Assembly (NCBI RefSeq): GCF_001428895.1
Contig: NZ_LMJA01000032.1
Coordinates: 123,419-187,418, forward strand
Length of the DNA stretch: 64,000 nt
Direction: 5' to 3'
Source of the DNA: Mycobacterium sp. Root265
Lineage (GTDB): Bacteria > Actinomycetota > Actinomycetes > Mycobacteriales > Mycobacteriaceae
Under the pieces are notes generated by a model, which saw only the letters and a program-made list of their open reading frames with translations, was not told where the DNA came from and searched no databases. Made by a program: the position numbers and the translations under genes. Shown here piece by piece: positions 29,791-38,349 of this stretch. Every line of letters begins with the position of its first letter. The stretch's first letter is position 1.

Positions 29791-30456
29791 GTGAAGCGAA
29801 TCCTGGTGGTCGACGACGAGCCGACCATTCTGGCCGCGGTGGCCGACCGGCTGCGCGCCGAGTCGTTCACGGTGGACACCGCGGTCGACGGGCCATCCGC
29901 CGTCGCCGCTGCGGCGGCCACCGCTCCGGATCTGGTGGTCCTCGATGTCATGCTGCCGGGGTTCGACGGTCTGGAGGTCTGCCGCCGGATCCAGGCCGAA
30001 CGGGCCGTCCCGGTACTGATGCTGACGGCCCGCACCGATGAGACCGACATGCTCATCGGCCTGGGTGTCGGCGCCGACGACTACCTGACCAAACCGTTCA
30101 GCATGCGGGAGTTGGTGGCCCGGGTGCAGGTGCTGCTGCGCCGGGTGGAACGTGCCGGCGGGCAGCAGCCGCTCGCGGTCGGTCCGTACCGGATCGACCT
30201 GCAGGAGCGCCGGGTTCATGACGGAGATCGGGAGATCTACCTGACCCGAACGGAATTCGATCTGCTGGTCTTCCTGGCCGGGCGTCCCCGCGCTGCGGTC
30301 GACCGCGAGACGCTCCTCCAGCATGTGTGGGGCTGGGCGGCCGAGGTGGAGAGCCGCACGGTCGACAGTCACGTGAAAGCGCTGCGGCGCAAGCTGGGTC
30401 CGGATCTGATCCGCACCGTGCACGGGGTGGGTTACGCCCTGGAGATGCCTCGGTGA
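29791..30456 (+). CDS. OmpR-family two-component response regulator
   Basis: A 221-residue response regulator. The receiver domain has the acidic pair in LVVDDEP, the phospho-acceptor Asp52 in VVLDVMLPGFDG, Thr in LMLTART and Lys in DDYLTKPF. The C-terminal winged helix (LTRTEFDLLVFLAG to RTVHGVGYALEMP) is OmpR/PhoB type. A GTG start follows a short AT-richer leader with CCTACAGT near 29774-29781. It overlaps its kinase gene by four bases (GTGA). The pair is absent at this place in M. tuberculosis. Confidence 0.92.
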   Translation: MKRILVVDDEPTILAAVADRLRAESFTVDTAVDGPSAVAAAAATAPDLVVLDVMLPGFDGLEVCRRIQAERAVPVLMLTARTDETDMLIGLGVGADDYLTKPFSMRELVARVQVLLRRVERAGGQQPLAVGPYRIDLQERRVHDGDREIYLTRTEFDLLVFLAGRPRAAVDRETLLQHVWGWAAEVESRTVDSHVKALRRKLGPDLIRTVHGVGYALEMPR

Positions 30457-31445
30457 CCGCTCGGGACTGGTGGGACAAGCTGCCCCGCCCATTGGATCCG
30501 CTGGCCTCCTTCAAGGTCAAGACCACCCTGCTGGTCGGTAGCGCGATCACGTTGGCGGCGTTCACCTTCTGGATCGGCGCCAGCTGGCAGTTCCGCTGGG
30601 CACTGCTGGCAGCCCTGACGACCTCGGTGCTGTTCGTGCAGTTCCTCGCACACGGGATGACTTCTCCACTGCGGCAGATGACCGCCGCGGCGCGCGCGAT
30701 GGCACGCGGCGACTACAGCATCCGGGTGCGCGCCACCTCACGTGACGAGGTCGGTCAGCTCGCGGCGGCGTTCAACCAGATGGCCGCGGATCTCGGTGCC
30801 GCCGACGAGTATCGGCGCGGCCTGATCGGCAATGTCTCCCATGAGCTGCGCACCCCGATCACCGCTCTGCAGGCGGTGCTGGAGAACATCGTCGACGGTG
30901 TTGCCGAGCCCGACCCGGACACGTTGCGCGCGGCGCTCAAGCAGACCGAGCGGCTGGGGGAGCTGGTGACCGACCTGCTAGACCTGTCCCGCGTCGAGGG
31001 CGGTGCGATCTCCCTGCAGCTCAACAGCTTCGGCGTCGAGGAATTCCTGCGCGACGCCGTCGCGCACACCGCGGTCGAGGTCATCGTCGACCCGCCAGAC
31101 CTGACCGCGGTGGCCGACCCGGCGCGGCTGCGTCAGGTGGTGGTGAACCTGGTGGACAACGCCATCCGGCACAGCCCGCCCGGCGGACGGGTGTCGGTAT
31201 ACGCCCGGGCCGTTTCGGGGCTGCAACTGGAAATTCGCGATGAGGGCCCGGGCATCCCGGCAGAGGAGCGGGAGCGGGTGTTCCAGCGGTTCACCCGCGG
31301 CGACACCTCCGATGGCGGCACCGGCCTGGGTCTTGCCATCGCCCGCTGGGCTGTCGAATTACACGGCGGCACAATCGAAGTACTGGACGCAGCCGATGGT
31401 TGCCGAATCCGGGTGACCATCCCGGACCTGGAGGAACTCTCATGA
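30453..31445 (+). CDS. Sensor histidine kinase with almost no extracellular domain
   Basis: A 330-residue kinase. Two membrane segments (about residues 28-46 and 50-70) are separated by only about five residues (SWQFR), followed by a HAMP domain (SPLRQMTAAARAMARGDYSIRV), the phospho-acceptor His at about residue 130 in NVSHELRTP, and ATPase boxes N (NLVDNAIRHSPPGG), G1 (DEGPGIP) and G2 (GGTGLGLAIARW). The tiny loop suggests sensing within the membrane or through a partner, perhaps the DUF4153 protein encoded next with a four-base overlap. Confidence 0.9.
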   Translation: MTARDWWDKLPRPLDPLASFKVKTTLLVGSAITLAAFTFWIGASWQFRWALLAALTTSVLFVQFLAHGMTSPLRQMTAAARAMARGDYSIRVRATSRDEVGQLAAAFNQMAADLGAADEYRRGLIGNVSHELRTPITALQAVLENIVDGVAEPDPDTLRAALKQTERLGELVTDLLDLSRVEGGAISLQLNSFGVEEFLRDAVAHTAVEVIVDPPDLTAVADPARLRQVVVNLVDNAIRHSPPGGRVSVYARAVSGLQLEIRDEGPGIPAEERERVFQRFTRGDTSDGGTGLGLAIARWAVELHGGTIEVLDAADGCRIRVTIPDLEELS

Positions 31446-32965
31446 CGATGATGGCCCCGGGCGCCTACCCGATGATGCCGCCACCGCCGTTGATCGGCCC
31501 GGCACTGCCCCGCCACGGTGAGCCGGGATTCTCGGTCTTCTCCCGCCGGGTCTGGCCGCTGAACCCGCTGGCGGCCGCGCCGCTGCCCTTCGTCCTGATC
31601 GCAGTGGCCGTCGGGCTCGTGGGCACCGCGTTGTGGCGGCCGATGGAACACAGCATCGGGTACGTCGTGGTGGGTGCGCTGGTGTTCGGCGCCGTGTACG
31701 GGACGGCTGGGCGGCGGCCGGGCAGGTTCGAAGCGCTCGGCATCGTCATGACCCTGGCGCTGCTGGCGGTCCCGGCAGTGCTGGCCGCGCCGTGGGTGAA
31801 CGCGTTGTGCATCGCGGCTGCCTGGCTGATCGGCTGGCACACGCTGGCCGGCGGGCGCACCTGGACCGCGGTGCTCGCCGGAGCGTTCGTGGCGTGGGCG
31901 CTGCCCGCCCGTGCCATCGGCTGGGTGCAGCGCGCGGCGCCACGCCGCGTTCAGGTACCCCAGCTCGGGCGCATCGCGCTGGTCACCGCGATCACCTGCG
32001 CTCTGGTGTGGGTATTCGGCGGGTTGTTCGCCGGAGCCGACCCGGCGTTCGACAAGCTGGTGCAGAACCTGATCCCGTCGTTCGATACCGAGGACATCGT
32101 CTCGCGCACGGTCGTATTCTTCGTGGTGCTGGCGTTCGTACTGGGCGGTGGATATCTGGTGCGCTTTCCGCCGAAGCTCGACGCGCTGGCACCCGGGCCG
32201 CGCAGTCCGATGCCGCGCTGGGAATGGGCGGTGCCGCTGGCCGTGCTCGACGGGTTGTTCCTGGCCTTCGTCGCCGTGCAGGCCACGGTCCTGTTCGGTG
32301 GGCGCGCCCACGTGCTGGCCACCGAGGGGCTGACCTACGCGGAGTACGCGCGGCAGGGCTTCTGGCAGCTGCTGTGGGTGTCGGCGCTGACCGTGCTGGT
32401 GATCGGTGTGGTGATCCGGGTGGCCTCGCGAGCGACTGGAACGGACCGCCGGACGCTGCGCATCCTGGTCGGAACCCTATGCGCCACATCGATTGTGGTG
32501 GTCGTCTCGGCGATCCACCGGATGTGGGTGTACCAGGACGCGTACGGGTTCAGCACCGAGCGGCTGATGGTCATCACCATCGAGCTGTGGCTGGGGACGG
32601 TGTTCGTGCTGATCGCCGTGGCGGGCGCGCGGATGTCCTCATCCTGGTTGCCGCGGGCGGTCCTGGTGGCCGGGGTGGTGGCCCTGCTGGGACTGGCCGC
32701 GCTGAATCCCGAACGGCTCATCGCCGACCGCAACATCGACCGGTTCGAGCGCACGGGCCAACTCGATGCGACCTATCTGTCCGGGCTGTCCTCCGATATC
32801 GATCCCGCCCTGCACCGCCTGCCCGAGTCGGTGCGCCAGTGCGTCACCGGTGAGTCGCCGGCCGGGACACCCTGGTATCTGTTCAACCTGTCCGGGTCCC
32901 GCGCGGACCGGATCTACACCTCGGCCCGTCCGGAGATCTGCGTGCCGTACTGGCCGGGTTACTGA
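31442..32965 (+). CDS. DUF4153-like polytopic membrane protein
   Basis: A 507-residue protein with a Pro/Met-rich cytoplasmic start (MMPPPPLIGPALP) and about ten to twelve hydrophobic segments, then a soluble tail of roughly 75 residues (DRFERTGQLDATYLSGLSSD to the C-terminus) with paired Cys. The middle resembles the DUF4153/DUF4173 families, whose function is unknown. It is coupled to the kinase gene by ATGA and could be its sensor partner or a target. The kstR2 promoter starts right after its stop. Confidence 0.72.
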   Translation: MTMMAPGAYPMMPPPPLIGPALPRHGEPGFSVFSRRVWPLNPLAAAPLPFVLIAVAVGLVGTALWRPMEHSIGYVVVGALVFGAVYGTAGRRPGRFEALGIVMTLALLAVPAVLAAPWVNALCIAAAWLIGWHTLAGGRTWTAVLAGAFVAWALPARAIGWVQRAAPRRVQVPQLGRIALVTAITCALVWVFGGLFAGADPAFDKLVQNLIPSFDTEDIVSRTVVFFVVLAFVLGGGYLVRFPPKLDALAPGPRSPMPRWEWAVPLAVLDGLFLAFVAVQATVLFGGRAHVLATEGLTYAEYARQGFWQLLWVSALTVLVIGVVIRVASRATGTDRRTLRILVGTLCATSIVVVVSAIHRMWVYQDAYGFSTERLMVITIELWLGTVFVLIAVAGARMSSSWLPRAVLVAGVVALLGLAALNPERLIADRNIDRFERTGQLDATYLSGLSSDIDPALHRLPESVRQCVTGESPAGTPWYLFNLSGSRADRIYTSARPEICVPYWPGY

Positions 32966-32988
32966 CGTCACCCCGTTACCGCTTACCT

Positions 32989-33002
32989 AGCAAGCGCTTG
33001 GT
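32989..33002. promoter_or_regulatory. KstR2 operator upstream of kstR2
   Basis: AGCAAGCGCTTGGT fits AnCAAGnnCTTGnT fully and starts 24 bases after the stop of the upstream gene. It implies autoregulation of kstR2 and control of fadA6. Confidence 0.92.
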
Positions 33003-33005
33003 TGA

Positions 33006-33011
33006 TACGCT
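33006..33011 (+). promoter_or_regulatory. Candidate -10 element of a leaderless kstR2 promoter
   Basis: TACGCT lies 3 bases after the KstR2 box and exactly 6 bases before the ATG at 33018, the same geometry as at fadE30 and ipdF. Confidence 0.55.
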
Positions 33012-33017
33012 GTGGAG

Positions 33018-33620
33018 ATGACACAGCCGGCCAGCCGCCGTGACGAGCTCCTCACGCTCGCCGCGACGATGTTCGCCGAGCGTGGCCTCAAGTCCACCAC
33101 GGTCCGCGATATCGCGGACTCGGCGGGCATTCTGTCGGGCAGCCTCTATCACCACTTCAAGTCCAAAGAGCAGATGGTCGAAGAGGTCCTCAAGGACTTC
33201 CTGGACTGGCTGTTCGAGCGCTACCAGGAGATCGTCGCCGGCGAGTCCACCCCGCTGGACCGGGTGAAGGGCCTGTTCATGGCGTCCTTCGAGGCGATCG
33301 AGCACCGTCACGCACAGGTGGTCATCTACCAGGACGAGGCCAAGCGGCTCTCCGCGCTTCCGCAGTTCGCGTTCGTCGACGACCGCAACCGCGAGCAGCG
33401 CAAGATGTGGGTGGACCTGCTGCACGAGGGCATCGCGGACGGCTCGTTCCGGCCCGACCTCGATGTCGACCTGGTCTATCGCTTCATCCGTGACACCACC
33501 TGGGTGTCGGTCCGGTGGTACCAGCCGGGCGGGCCCCTCACGGCCGAGGAAGTCGGCCGCCAATATCTCGCCATCGTGCTCGGTGGCATAACCCAAACCG
33601 ATCAGAAGGAGACACCCTGA
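33018..33620 (+). CDS. kstR2: TetR-family repressor of late (C/D-ring) cholesterol catabolism
   Basis: A 200-residue TetR regulator very similar to M. tuberculosis KstR2 (AERGLKSTTVRDIADSAGILSGSLYHHF; MASFEAIEHRHAQVVIYQDEA; RDTTWVSVRWYQPGGPLTAEEVG). KstR2 represses the HIP genes and is released by HIP-CoA. The ATG at 33018 is preferred over a GTG at 33012, because it gives the same 6-base spacing to a TACGCT hexamer as the other KstR2 promoters. The stop shares one base with the fadA6 start (TGATG). Confidence 0.94.
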   Translation: MTQPASRRDELLTLAATMFAERGLKSTTVRDIADSAGILSGSLYHHFKSKEQMVEEVLKDFLDWLFERYQEIVAGESTPLDRVKGLFMASFEAIEHRHAQVVIYQDEAKRLSALPQFAFVDDRNREQRKMWVDLLHEGIADGSFRPDLDVDLVYRFIRDTTWVSVRWYQPGGPLTAEEVGRQYLAIVLGGITQTDQKETP

Positions 33621-34768
33621 TGGCTGAGGCGTACGTCATTGATGCCGTTCGTACCGCGGTCGGCAAGCGCAACGGCTCGCTGAGCGGTCTGCATCCGGTC
33701 GATCTCGGTGCCGCCGCCTGGCGTGGACTGTTCGAGCGCACCGATCTGGACCCGGGTGCGGTCGACGATGTCATCGCCGGCTGCGTGGACGCCATCGGCG
33801 GGCAGGCAGGCAACATCGCCCGGCTGTCGTGGCTGGCCGCCGGCTTCCCCGAAGAGGTTCCCGGTGTCACCGTGGACCGCCAGTGCGGCTCCAGCCAGCA
33901 GGCCATCTCCTTCGGCGCGCAGGCGATCATGTCCGGCACCGCCGATGTGATCGTCGCCGGCGGCATGCAGAACATGAGCCAGATCCCGATCAGCTCGGCG
34001 ATGATCGTCGGCGAGCAGTTCGGCTTCACCTCGCCGACCAATGAGTCCAAGAGCTGGCTGCACCGCTACGGCGATCAGGAGATCTCCCAGTTCCGTGGGT
34101 CGGAGATGATCGCCGAGAAGTGGAACCTGTCCCGCGAGGACATGGAGCAGTTCGCGCTGACCAGCCACCAGCGCGCCCAGGAAGCGATCCGGGCCGGCTA
34201 CTTCGAGAACGAGATCATCCCGGTGGACGGATTCACCATCGACGAGGGGCCGCGGGAGACCACGCTGGAGAAGATGGCCGGGCTCAAGACCCTGGTCGAG
34301 GGCGGACGACTGACCGCCGCGATGGCCAGCCAGATCTCCGACGGCGCCAGTGCCGTACTGCTCGCCTCCGAGGGCGCCGTCAAGACCCACGGTCTCACGC
34401 CGCGCGCCCGCATCCACCACATCAGCGCCCGTGGCGCCGACCCGGTGTACATGCTGACCGGTCCCATTCCGGCCACCCATTACGCGCTGGAGAAGACCGG
34501 CCTGTCGATCAGCGATATCGACACCGTCGAGATCAACGAGGCTTTCGCCCCGGTGGTGCAGGCCTGGCTCAAGGAGACCGGCGCCGACCCGGCAAAGGTC
34601 AACCCCAGCGGCGGCGCCATCGCCCTGGGGCATCCGCTGGGCGCGACCGGTGCAAAGCTGTTCGCCACCATGCTGAACACGTTGGAGCGCACCGGCGGTC
34701 GCTACGGGCTGCAGACCATGTGTGAGGGTGGCGGAACCGCCAACGTCACCATCATCGAGCGGCTCTGA
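33620..34768 (+). CDS. fadA6: Thiolase of C/D-ring catabolism
   Basis: A 382-residue thiolase. The acyl-accepting Cys89 is in VDRQCGSSQQAI, the His in GGAIALGHPLGATG and the second Cys in TMCEGGGTANV. FadA6 in M. tuberculosis carries out thiolytic cleavage of the acyclic product left after ring C opening. The AAGGAG ribosome site lies inside the end of kstR2, so the genes are coupled. The 3' end overlaps the convergent xanthine dehydrogenase gene by 17 bases. In M. tuberculosis ipdC and fdxB are close by; here a 12-kb purine island intervenes. Confidence 0.93.
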   Translation: MAEAYVIDAVRTAVGKRNGSLSGLHPVDLGAAAWRGLFERTDLDPGAVDDVIAGCVDAIGGQAGNIARLSWLAAGFPEEVPGVTVDRQCGSSQQAISFGAQAIMSGTADVIVAGGMQNMSQIPISSAMIVGEQFGFTSPTNESKSWLHRYGDQEISQFRGSEMIAEKWNLSREDMEQFALTSHQRAQEAIRAGYFENEIIPVDGFTIDEGPRETTLEKMAGLKTLVEGGRLTAAMASQISDGASAVLLASEGAVKTHGLTPRARIHHISARGADPVYMLTGPIPATHYALEKTGLSISDIDTVEINEAFAPVVQAWLKETGADPAKVNPSGGAIALGHPLGATGAKLFATMLNTLERTGGRYGLQTMCEGGGTANVTIIERL

Positions 34769-37451
34769 TCGCACGCCACACCCGGGCCGGCGTCATCGGC
34801 AGCTGATATACCCGCGCCCCGCACGCCCGGGCGATGGCATTCGCCAAGGCGGGGGCGACCGGGTTGTACGGTGATTCGCTCATCGACTTGGCCCCCAGCG
34901 GGCCCAGCTCGTCGTAGGTGTCGGCGAAATACACCTCCGTCACCGGAACATCCGCCAGTTGCGGCACGTGGTAGTTGCGCAGCGTCTGGGTGGTGACCGT
35001 CCCGTCGGCGCCGATCTGCATCTCCTCGAACAGTGCCGACCCGATCGCCTGCGCGACACCGCCCTCGACCTGACCGCGGCACTGCTGCGGGTTCATCACC
35101 ACACCGGCGTCGGCGGCCTGAACCGACTGCAGGATCGACACCTCGCCGGTCTCCGGGTTCACCGCGACCCGGAAGGCGTGCACGTTGAAGGCCACCGAAC
35201 GCGGTGTGCCGTCATGCTTTCCGCGGCCGGTGATCGGCACCGGCAGCGACCCGAAGTCCACCAACTGCTCGCCGCACTGCACCCCGTTGCGGTCCAGTCG
35301 GCACAGTGCCGGGGAGACCCCGGTCAGCTCGGCGGCGGCGGCCTCCAGTGCGTGGCGCAGCTCACGAGCGGCGAGTTGAGTCGCCCGACCGGCGACCACC
35401 GTGCCCGCCGAACCGAAGGCGCCGGTGTCGTAACCGGTTGTAGCCGTATCCGATTGGCGGATCGCGATCCGCTCGGCGACGGTGTTGAGCTCATGGGCGG
35501 CCAGCTGGGTGTGCACCGTGGTGGTCCCGTTGCCGAACTCCGTGGTGCCCACGTCCAACAGGTAGCTGCCCTCGGCATCGACCGATACCGCCGCCTCGGC
35601 GAAATGCCCGCGTGGGGGAATCGTGGCGATCATGGCCACCGCCATTCCCTCGCCGACCCGCCATCCCGCCGGCGCCGCGACCCCGTTGCCCGCGCGCAGG
35701 GCGCCCTCGGCCAGGTCGAGGCACTGGTCCAGCCCGTAGCTGCCGAAGGTCAGATCATCGTCGAGCACATGGGAATCCACGAACCTGTCGCCAGGCACGA
35801 TGACATTTCGCCGCCGGAACTCGAAGGGGTCGACGCCGAGCCGGTCGGCGAGCTGGTCCATGGCGGACTCGATGGCGAACATGACCTGGCCGAGCCCGTA
35901 CCCGCGGAACGCGCCCGAGGGCAGGTTGTTGGTGTAGACGGACCGGGCGTCAACGCGCTTGTTCGGGCTGCGGTACACCGCAACGGATTCACCGCAGCCA
36001 TGGAACATGACCCCCGGGCTGTGGTTGCCGTAGGCCCCGGCGTCGACGAGGACGTCGATGGCCAGCGCGGTGAGCGCCCCGCCGCCGTCGGCGGCCACGG
36101 TGACATCGACGCGGAACGGGTGCCGGCAGGGCGCCACGGTGAACTGGTCGCTGCGGTGGAACTCGTAGCGCACCGGCGCTCCCAGGCGCAGCACCGCCAG
36201 GGCGACCAGGTCCTCGGTGAGCATTTCCTGTTTGCCGCCGAACCCGCCGCCGAGCCGTTTGGTGAACACCTGTACCTCGTCGGCACCGAGACCGAAGATG
36301 TGGCACAACTCGTTTCGGACCAGGAAGGGCACCTGCGTGCTGGTGCGGATCACCAGCTTGCCGGAGCCGTCGCGCCATCCGGTGCAGCCGTGCGTCTCGA
36401 GGTGGACGTGCTGTACCCGTTGAGTCAGCCAGCGTCCGCGCACCACGGCTCCGCCGGAGGCCTCGGCGGCAGCGATCCCGGCCGCGACATCGCCCACCTC
36501 GCCGTGCAGTTCGGCCACCAGATTGCGGTGCGGATCGGCGATGCGCGAGCCGGACCGCTTGTCGGCGTGCAGCAGCGGCGCACCCGTGCGGCCCGCGGCG
36601 TCGGGATCGAACACCGCGGGCAGTTCCTCGTAGTCGACAAGAATTGCCCGGCAGGCATTTTCGGCGATGTCGTAGCGTTCGGCCACCACCGCCGCGACGC
36701 GCTGGCCGACGAACCGCACGGTGTCGTCCAGGATGGCGGTGTCATCGGGGTCGTCGTCGCGCAGCTCGTGACGGGCCGTGGAGAACAGCACCGGCGGGCT
36801 GTCCCGGTGGGTCAGGACCAGCCGCACCCCCGGCATGGCCTCGGCCGCCGAGGTGTCGAGCGACCGGATGCGTGCGTGGGCCAGCGGGCTCGCCAGCACG
36901 GCCATGTGCAACAGCCCCGCGGGCGCGTCGTCCATGGTGTATTCCTCGGTGCCGGTGACCACGCGCACGCCCGCCGGGGCGCCGATGGACCGGCCCGCAT
37001 CGTGGATATCGGACTTGTCGATGTTGACCACCCCGGACAGCGCGTCGGTGATCGCCCGGTAGCCGGTACATCGGCACAGGTTGCCCTTGAGCTGTTCGGG
37101 CAGATCCGACATCTGCTCCGGGGTCAATGTGGTTGCGGTGGTGACCATCCCGGCGGTGCAGAAGCCGCACTGGAATCCGGCGGCCTCCACGAAGCGGCGT
37201 TGCACAGGGTGCAGGTCGTCGGGAGTGCCCAGGCCGGCCACCGTCGTCACCGTCCGTCCCCCGGCCCGGAAGGCCGGGAACACGCAGGAATGCACCGCGG
37301 CGCCGTCGACGAGTACCGAGCACGCCCCGCAGTCGCCGGCGTCGCAGCCCTTCTTGACCTCGAAGTGACCGTGTTCGCGCAGGAAGGTGCGCAGACACTG
37401 GCCGGGACGCGGGTCCGCGTCACAGTCGGAGCCGTTCACCGAGAGCTTCAT
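34752..37451 (-). CDS. Xanthine dehydrogenase, fused iron-sulfur and molybdenum subunit
   Basis: An 899-residue fusion. Residues 1-145 are the two 2Fe-2S domains (GCDAGDCGACSV with a following Cys, then FQCGFCTAGMV and NLCRCTGY). The remainder is the molybdopterin-binding subunit, with QRVQHVHLETHGC, KRLGGGFGGKQEM, FRGYGLGQVMFAIE and the terminal EYPYN-like segment SESPYNPVAPALANAI. It oxidises hypoxanthine and xanthine to urate with the FAD subunit encoded just upstream (ATGA overlap). In many bacteria the iron-sulfur part is fused to the FAD subunit or separate, so this arrangement is less usual. No xdhC maturation gene is seen. Confidence 0.88.
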   Translation of the reverse strand: MKLSVNGSDCDADPRPGQCLRTFLREHGHFEVKKGCDAGDCGACSVLVDGAAVHSCVFPAFRAGGRTVTTVAGLGTPDDLHPVQRRFVEAAGFQCGFCTAGMVTTATTLTPEQMSDLPEQLKGNLCRCTGYRAITDALSGVVNIDKSDIHDAGRSIGAPAGVRVVTGTEEYTMDDAPAGLLHMAVLASPLAHARIRSLDTSAAEAMPGVRLVLTHRDSPPVLFSTARHELRDDDPDDTAILDDTVRFVGQRVAAVVAERYDIAENACRAILVDYEELPAVFDPDAAGRTGAPLLHADKRSGSRIADPHRNLVAELHGEVGDVAAGIAAAEASGGAVVRGRWLTQRVQHVHLETHGCTGWRDGSGKLVIRTSTQVPFLVRNELCHIFGLGADEVQVFTKRLGGGFGGKQEMLTEDLVALAVLRLGAPVRYEFHRSDQFTVAPCRHPFRVDVTVAADGGGALTALAIDVLVDAGAYGNHSPGVMFHGCGESVAVYRSPNKRVDARSVYTNNLPSGAFRGYGLGQVMFAIESAMDQLADRLGVDPFEFRRRNVIVPGDRFVDSHVLDDDLTFGSYGLDQCLDLAEGALRAGNGVAAPAGWRVGEGMAVAMIATIPPRGHFAEAAVSVDAEGSYLLDVGTTEFGNGTTTVHTQLAAHELNTVAERIAIRQSDTATTGYDTGAFGSAGTVVAGRATQLAARELRHALEAAAAELTGVSPALCRLDRNGVQCGEQLVDFGSLPVPITGRGKHDGTPRSVAFNVHAFRVAVNPETGEVSILQSVQAADAGVVMNPQQCRGQVEGGVAQAIGSALFEEMQIGADGTVTTQTLRNYHVPQLADVPVTEVYFADTYDELGPLGAKSMSESPYNPVAPALANAIARACGARVYQLPMTPARVWRAIRAAR

Positions 37452-38263
37452 GCCAGCTCGGCCCGGATCTGCTCGGCGAGTGTCAGCGTCACCGCCCGGC
37501 GCCAGTCCGGGTCGCCGTGCGCATCGCGGGTCAGATCCTGATCGGGGATCCCGGCCAACACGGCCCGCAGATCCTCGGACGAAGGCGCGGCCGGGAATCC
37601 GAACACGTAGGGCCGCACCGTGGCCGCCGTCACCGACAGCACGAACCGGCCGTCCTCGTCACGGCGACCGATGATCACCACACCGGATCGGCCGAGCGGG
37701 GACGGGGCAAGCTTGCGGAACGCGGTCCGGGCCCGCAGTGCGACCACCGGGATTTGCACGGCGCGAAGGACGTCACCGGTCTTCAGCACATTGGTGGCTT
37801 CGCCGGTGACGAACTCGGTGACCGGCAGTGTGTACTCGGTGCCGTCGGCCCGCCACACGGTCACCTCGGCGTCCAGTGCCGTACACAGCGAGATCATCGC
37901 ACCGGCCGGGAACGATAGGCAGATGTTGCCGCCGACGGTCGCGGTGCGCCAGATCTTGAACGACGCGAGCAGTGCGGTGCAACACTGCCGGAACAACGGT
38001 GCGGCCGCCCATTCCGGGGGCAACGTCGTTGACAGCGAGGCGACTTCGTCGAGGGTGCAGGTCGCCGCGAGTTCCAGCCCGGCCGGTGTCAGGGTGACCG
38101 ACGGCCATCCCAGCCCGGTGATGTCGACCAGCCGGGTCACCGTCGGCTGCGGTTCGGAGAACAGCCAGGTGCCGCCGGCGAGCACGGCGTCTGCGGGTCC
38201 GAGCGGCCACACCTCGTCGCGGCGGGTGGGGATGTGCACCGCCTCGACGGTGTTGAGGTCCAT
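37448..38263 (-). CDS. Xanthine dehydrogenase FAD-binding subunit
   Basis: A 271-residue protein of the CoxM/XdhB FAD-binding family. The FAD loop appears as DAVLAGGTWLFSEP (about residues 24-37), with TATVGGNICLSFPAGAMISLCTALDAEV near residues 107-134 and the CO-dehydrogenase flavoprotein C-terminal domain after FRKLAPSPLGRSG. It passes electrons from the iron-sulfur centres to NAD+. It is first in a two-gene operon and is divergent from the guanine deaminase gene. Confidence 0.87.
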   Translation of the reverse strand: MDLNTVEAVHIPTRRDEVWPLGPADAVLAGGTWLFSEPQPTVTRLVDITGLGWPSVTLTPAGLELAATCTLDEVASLSTTLPPEWAAAPLFRQCCTALLASFKIWRTATVGGNICLSFPAGAMISLCTALDAEVTVWRADGTEYTLPVTEFVTGEATNVLKTGDVLRAVQIPVVALRARTAFRKLAPSPLGRSGVVIIGRRDEDGRFVLSVTAATVRPYVFGFPAAPSSEDLRAVLAGIPDQDLTRDAHGDPDWRRAVTLTLAEQIRAELA

Positions 38264-38349
38264 CTATCGACCGTAGTCGCCGATCCGGGCGCGTGCAGGC
38301 CGAAGCCGCCGAACTGCACGGCTGCGCAGACGCTGTGACAATTGGGGGT

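Noticed and set aside
34959-37541. An 860-codon open frame on the plus strand inside the xanthine dehydrogenase gene
   Set aside because: It is the antisense shadow of a protein with intact iron-sulfur and molybdenum motifs; its composition (His/Gly/Asp/Arg-rich, no domains) is typical of high-GC antisense frames.
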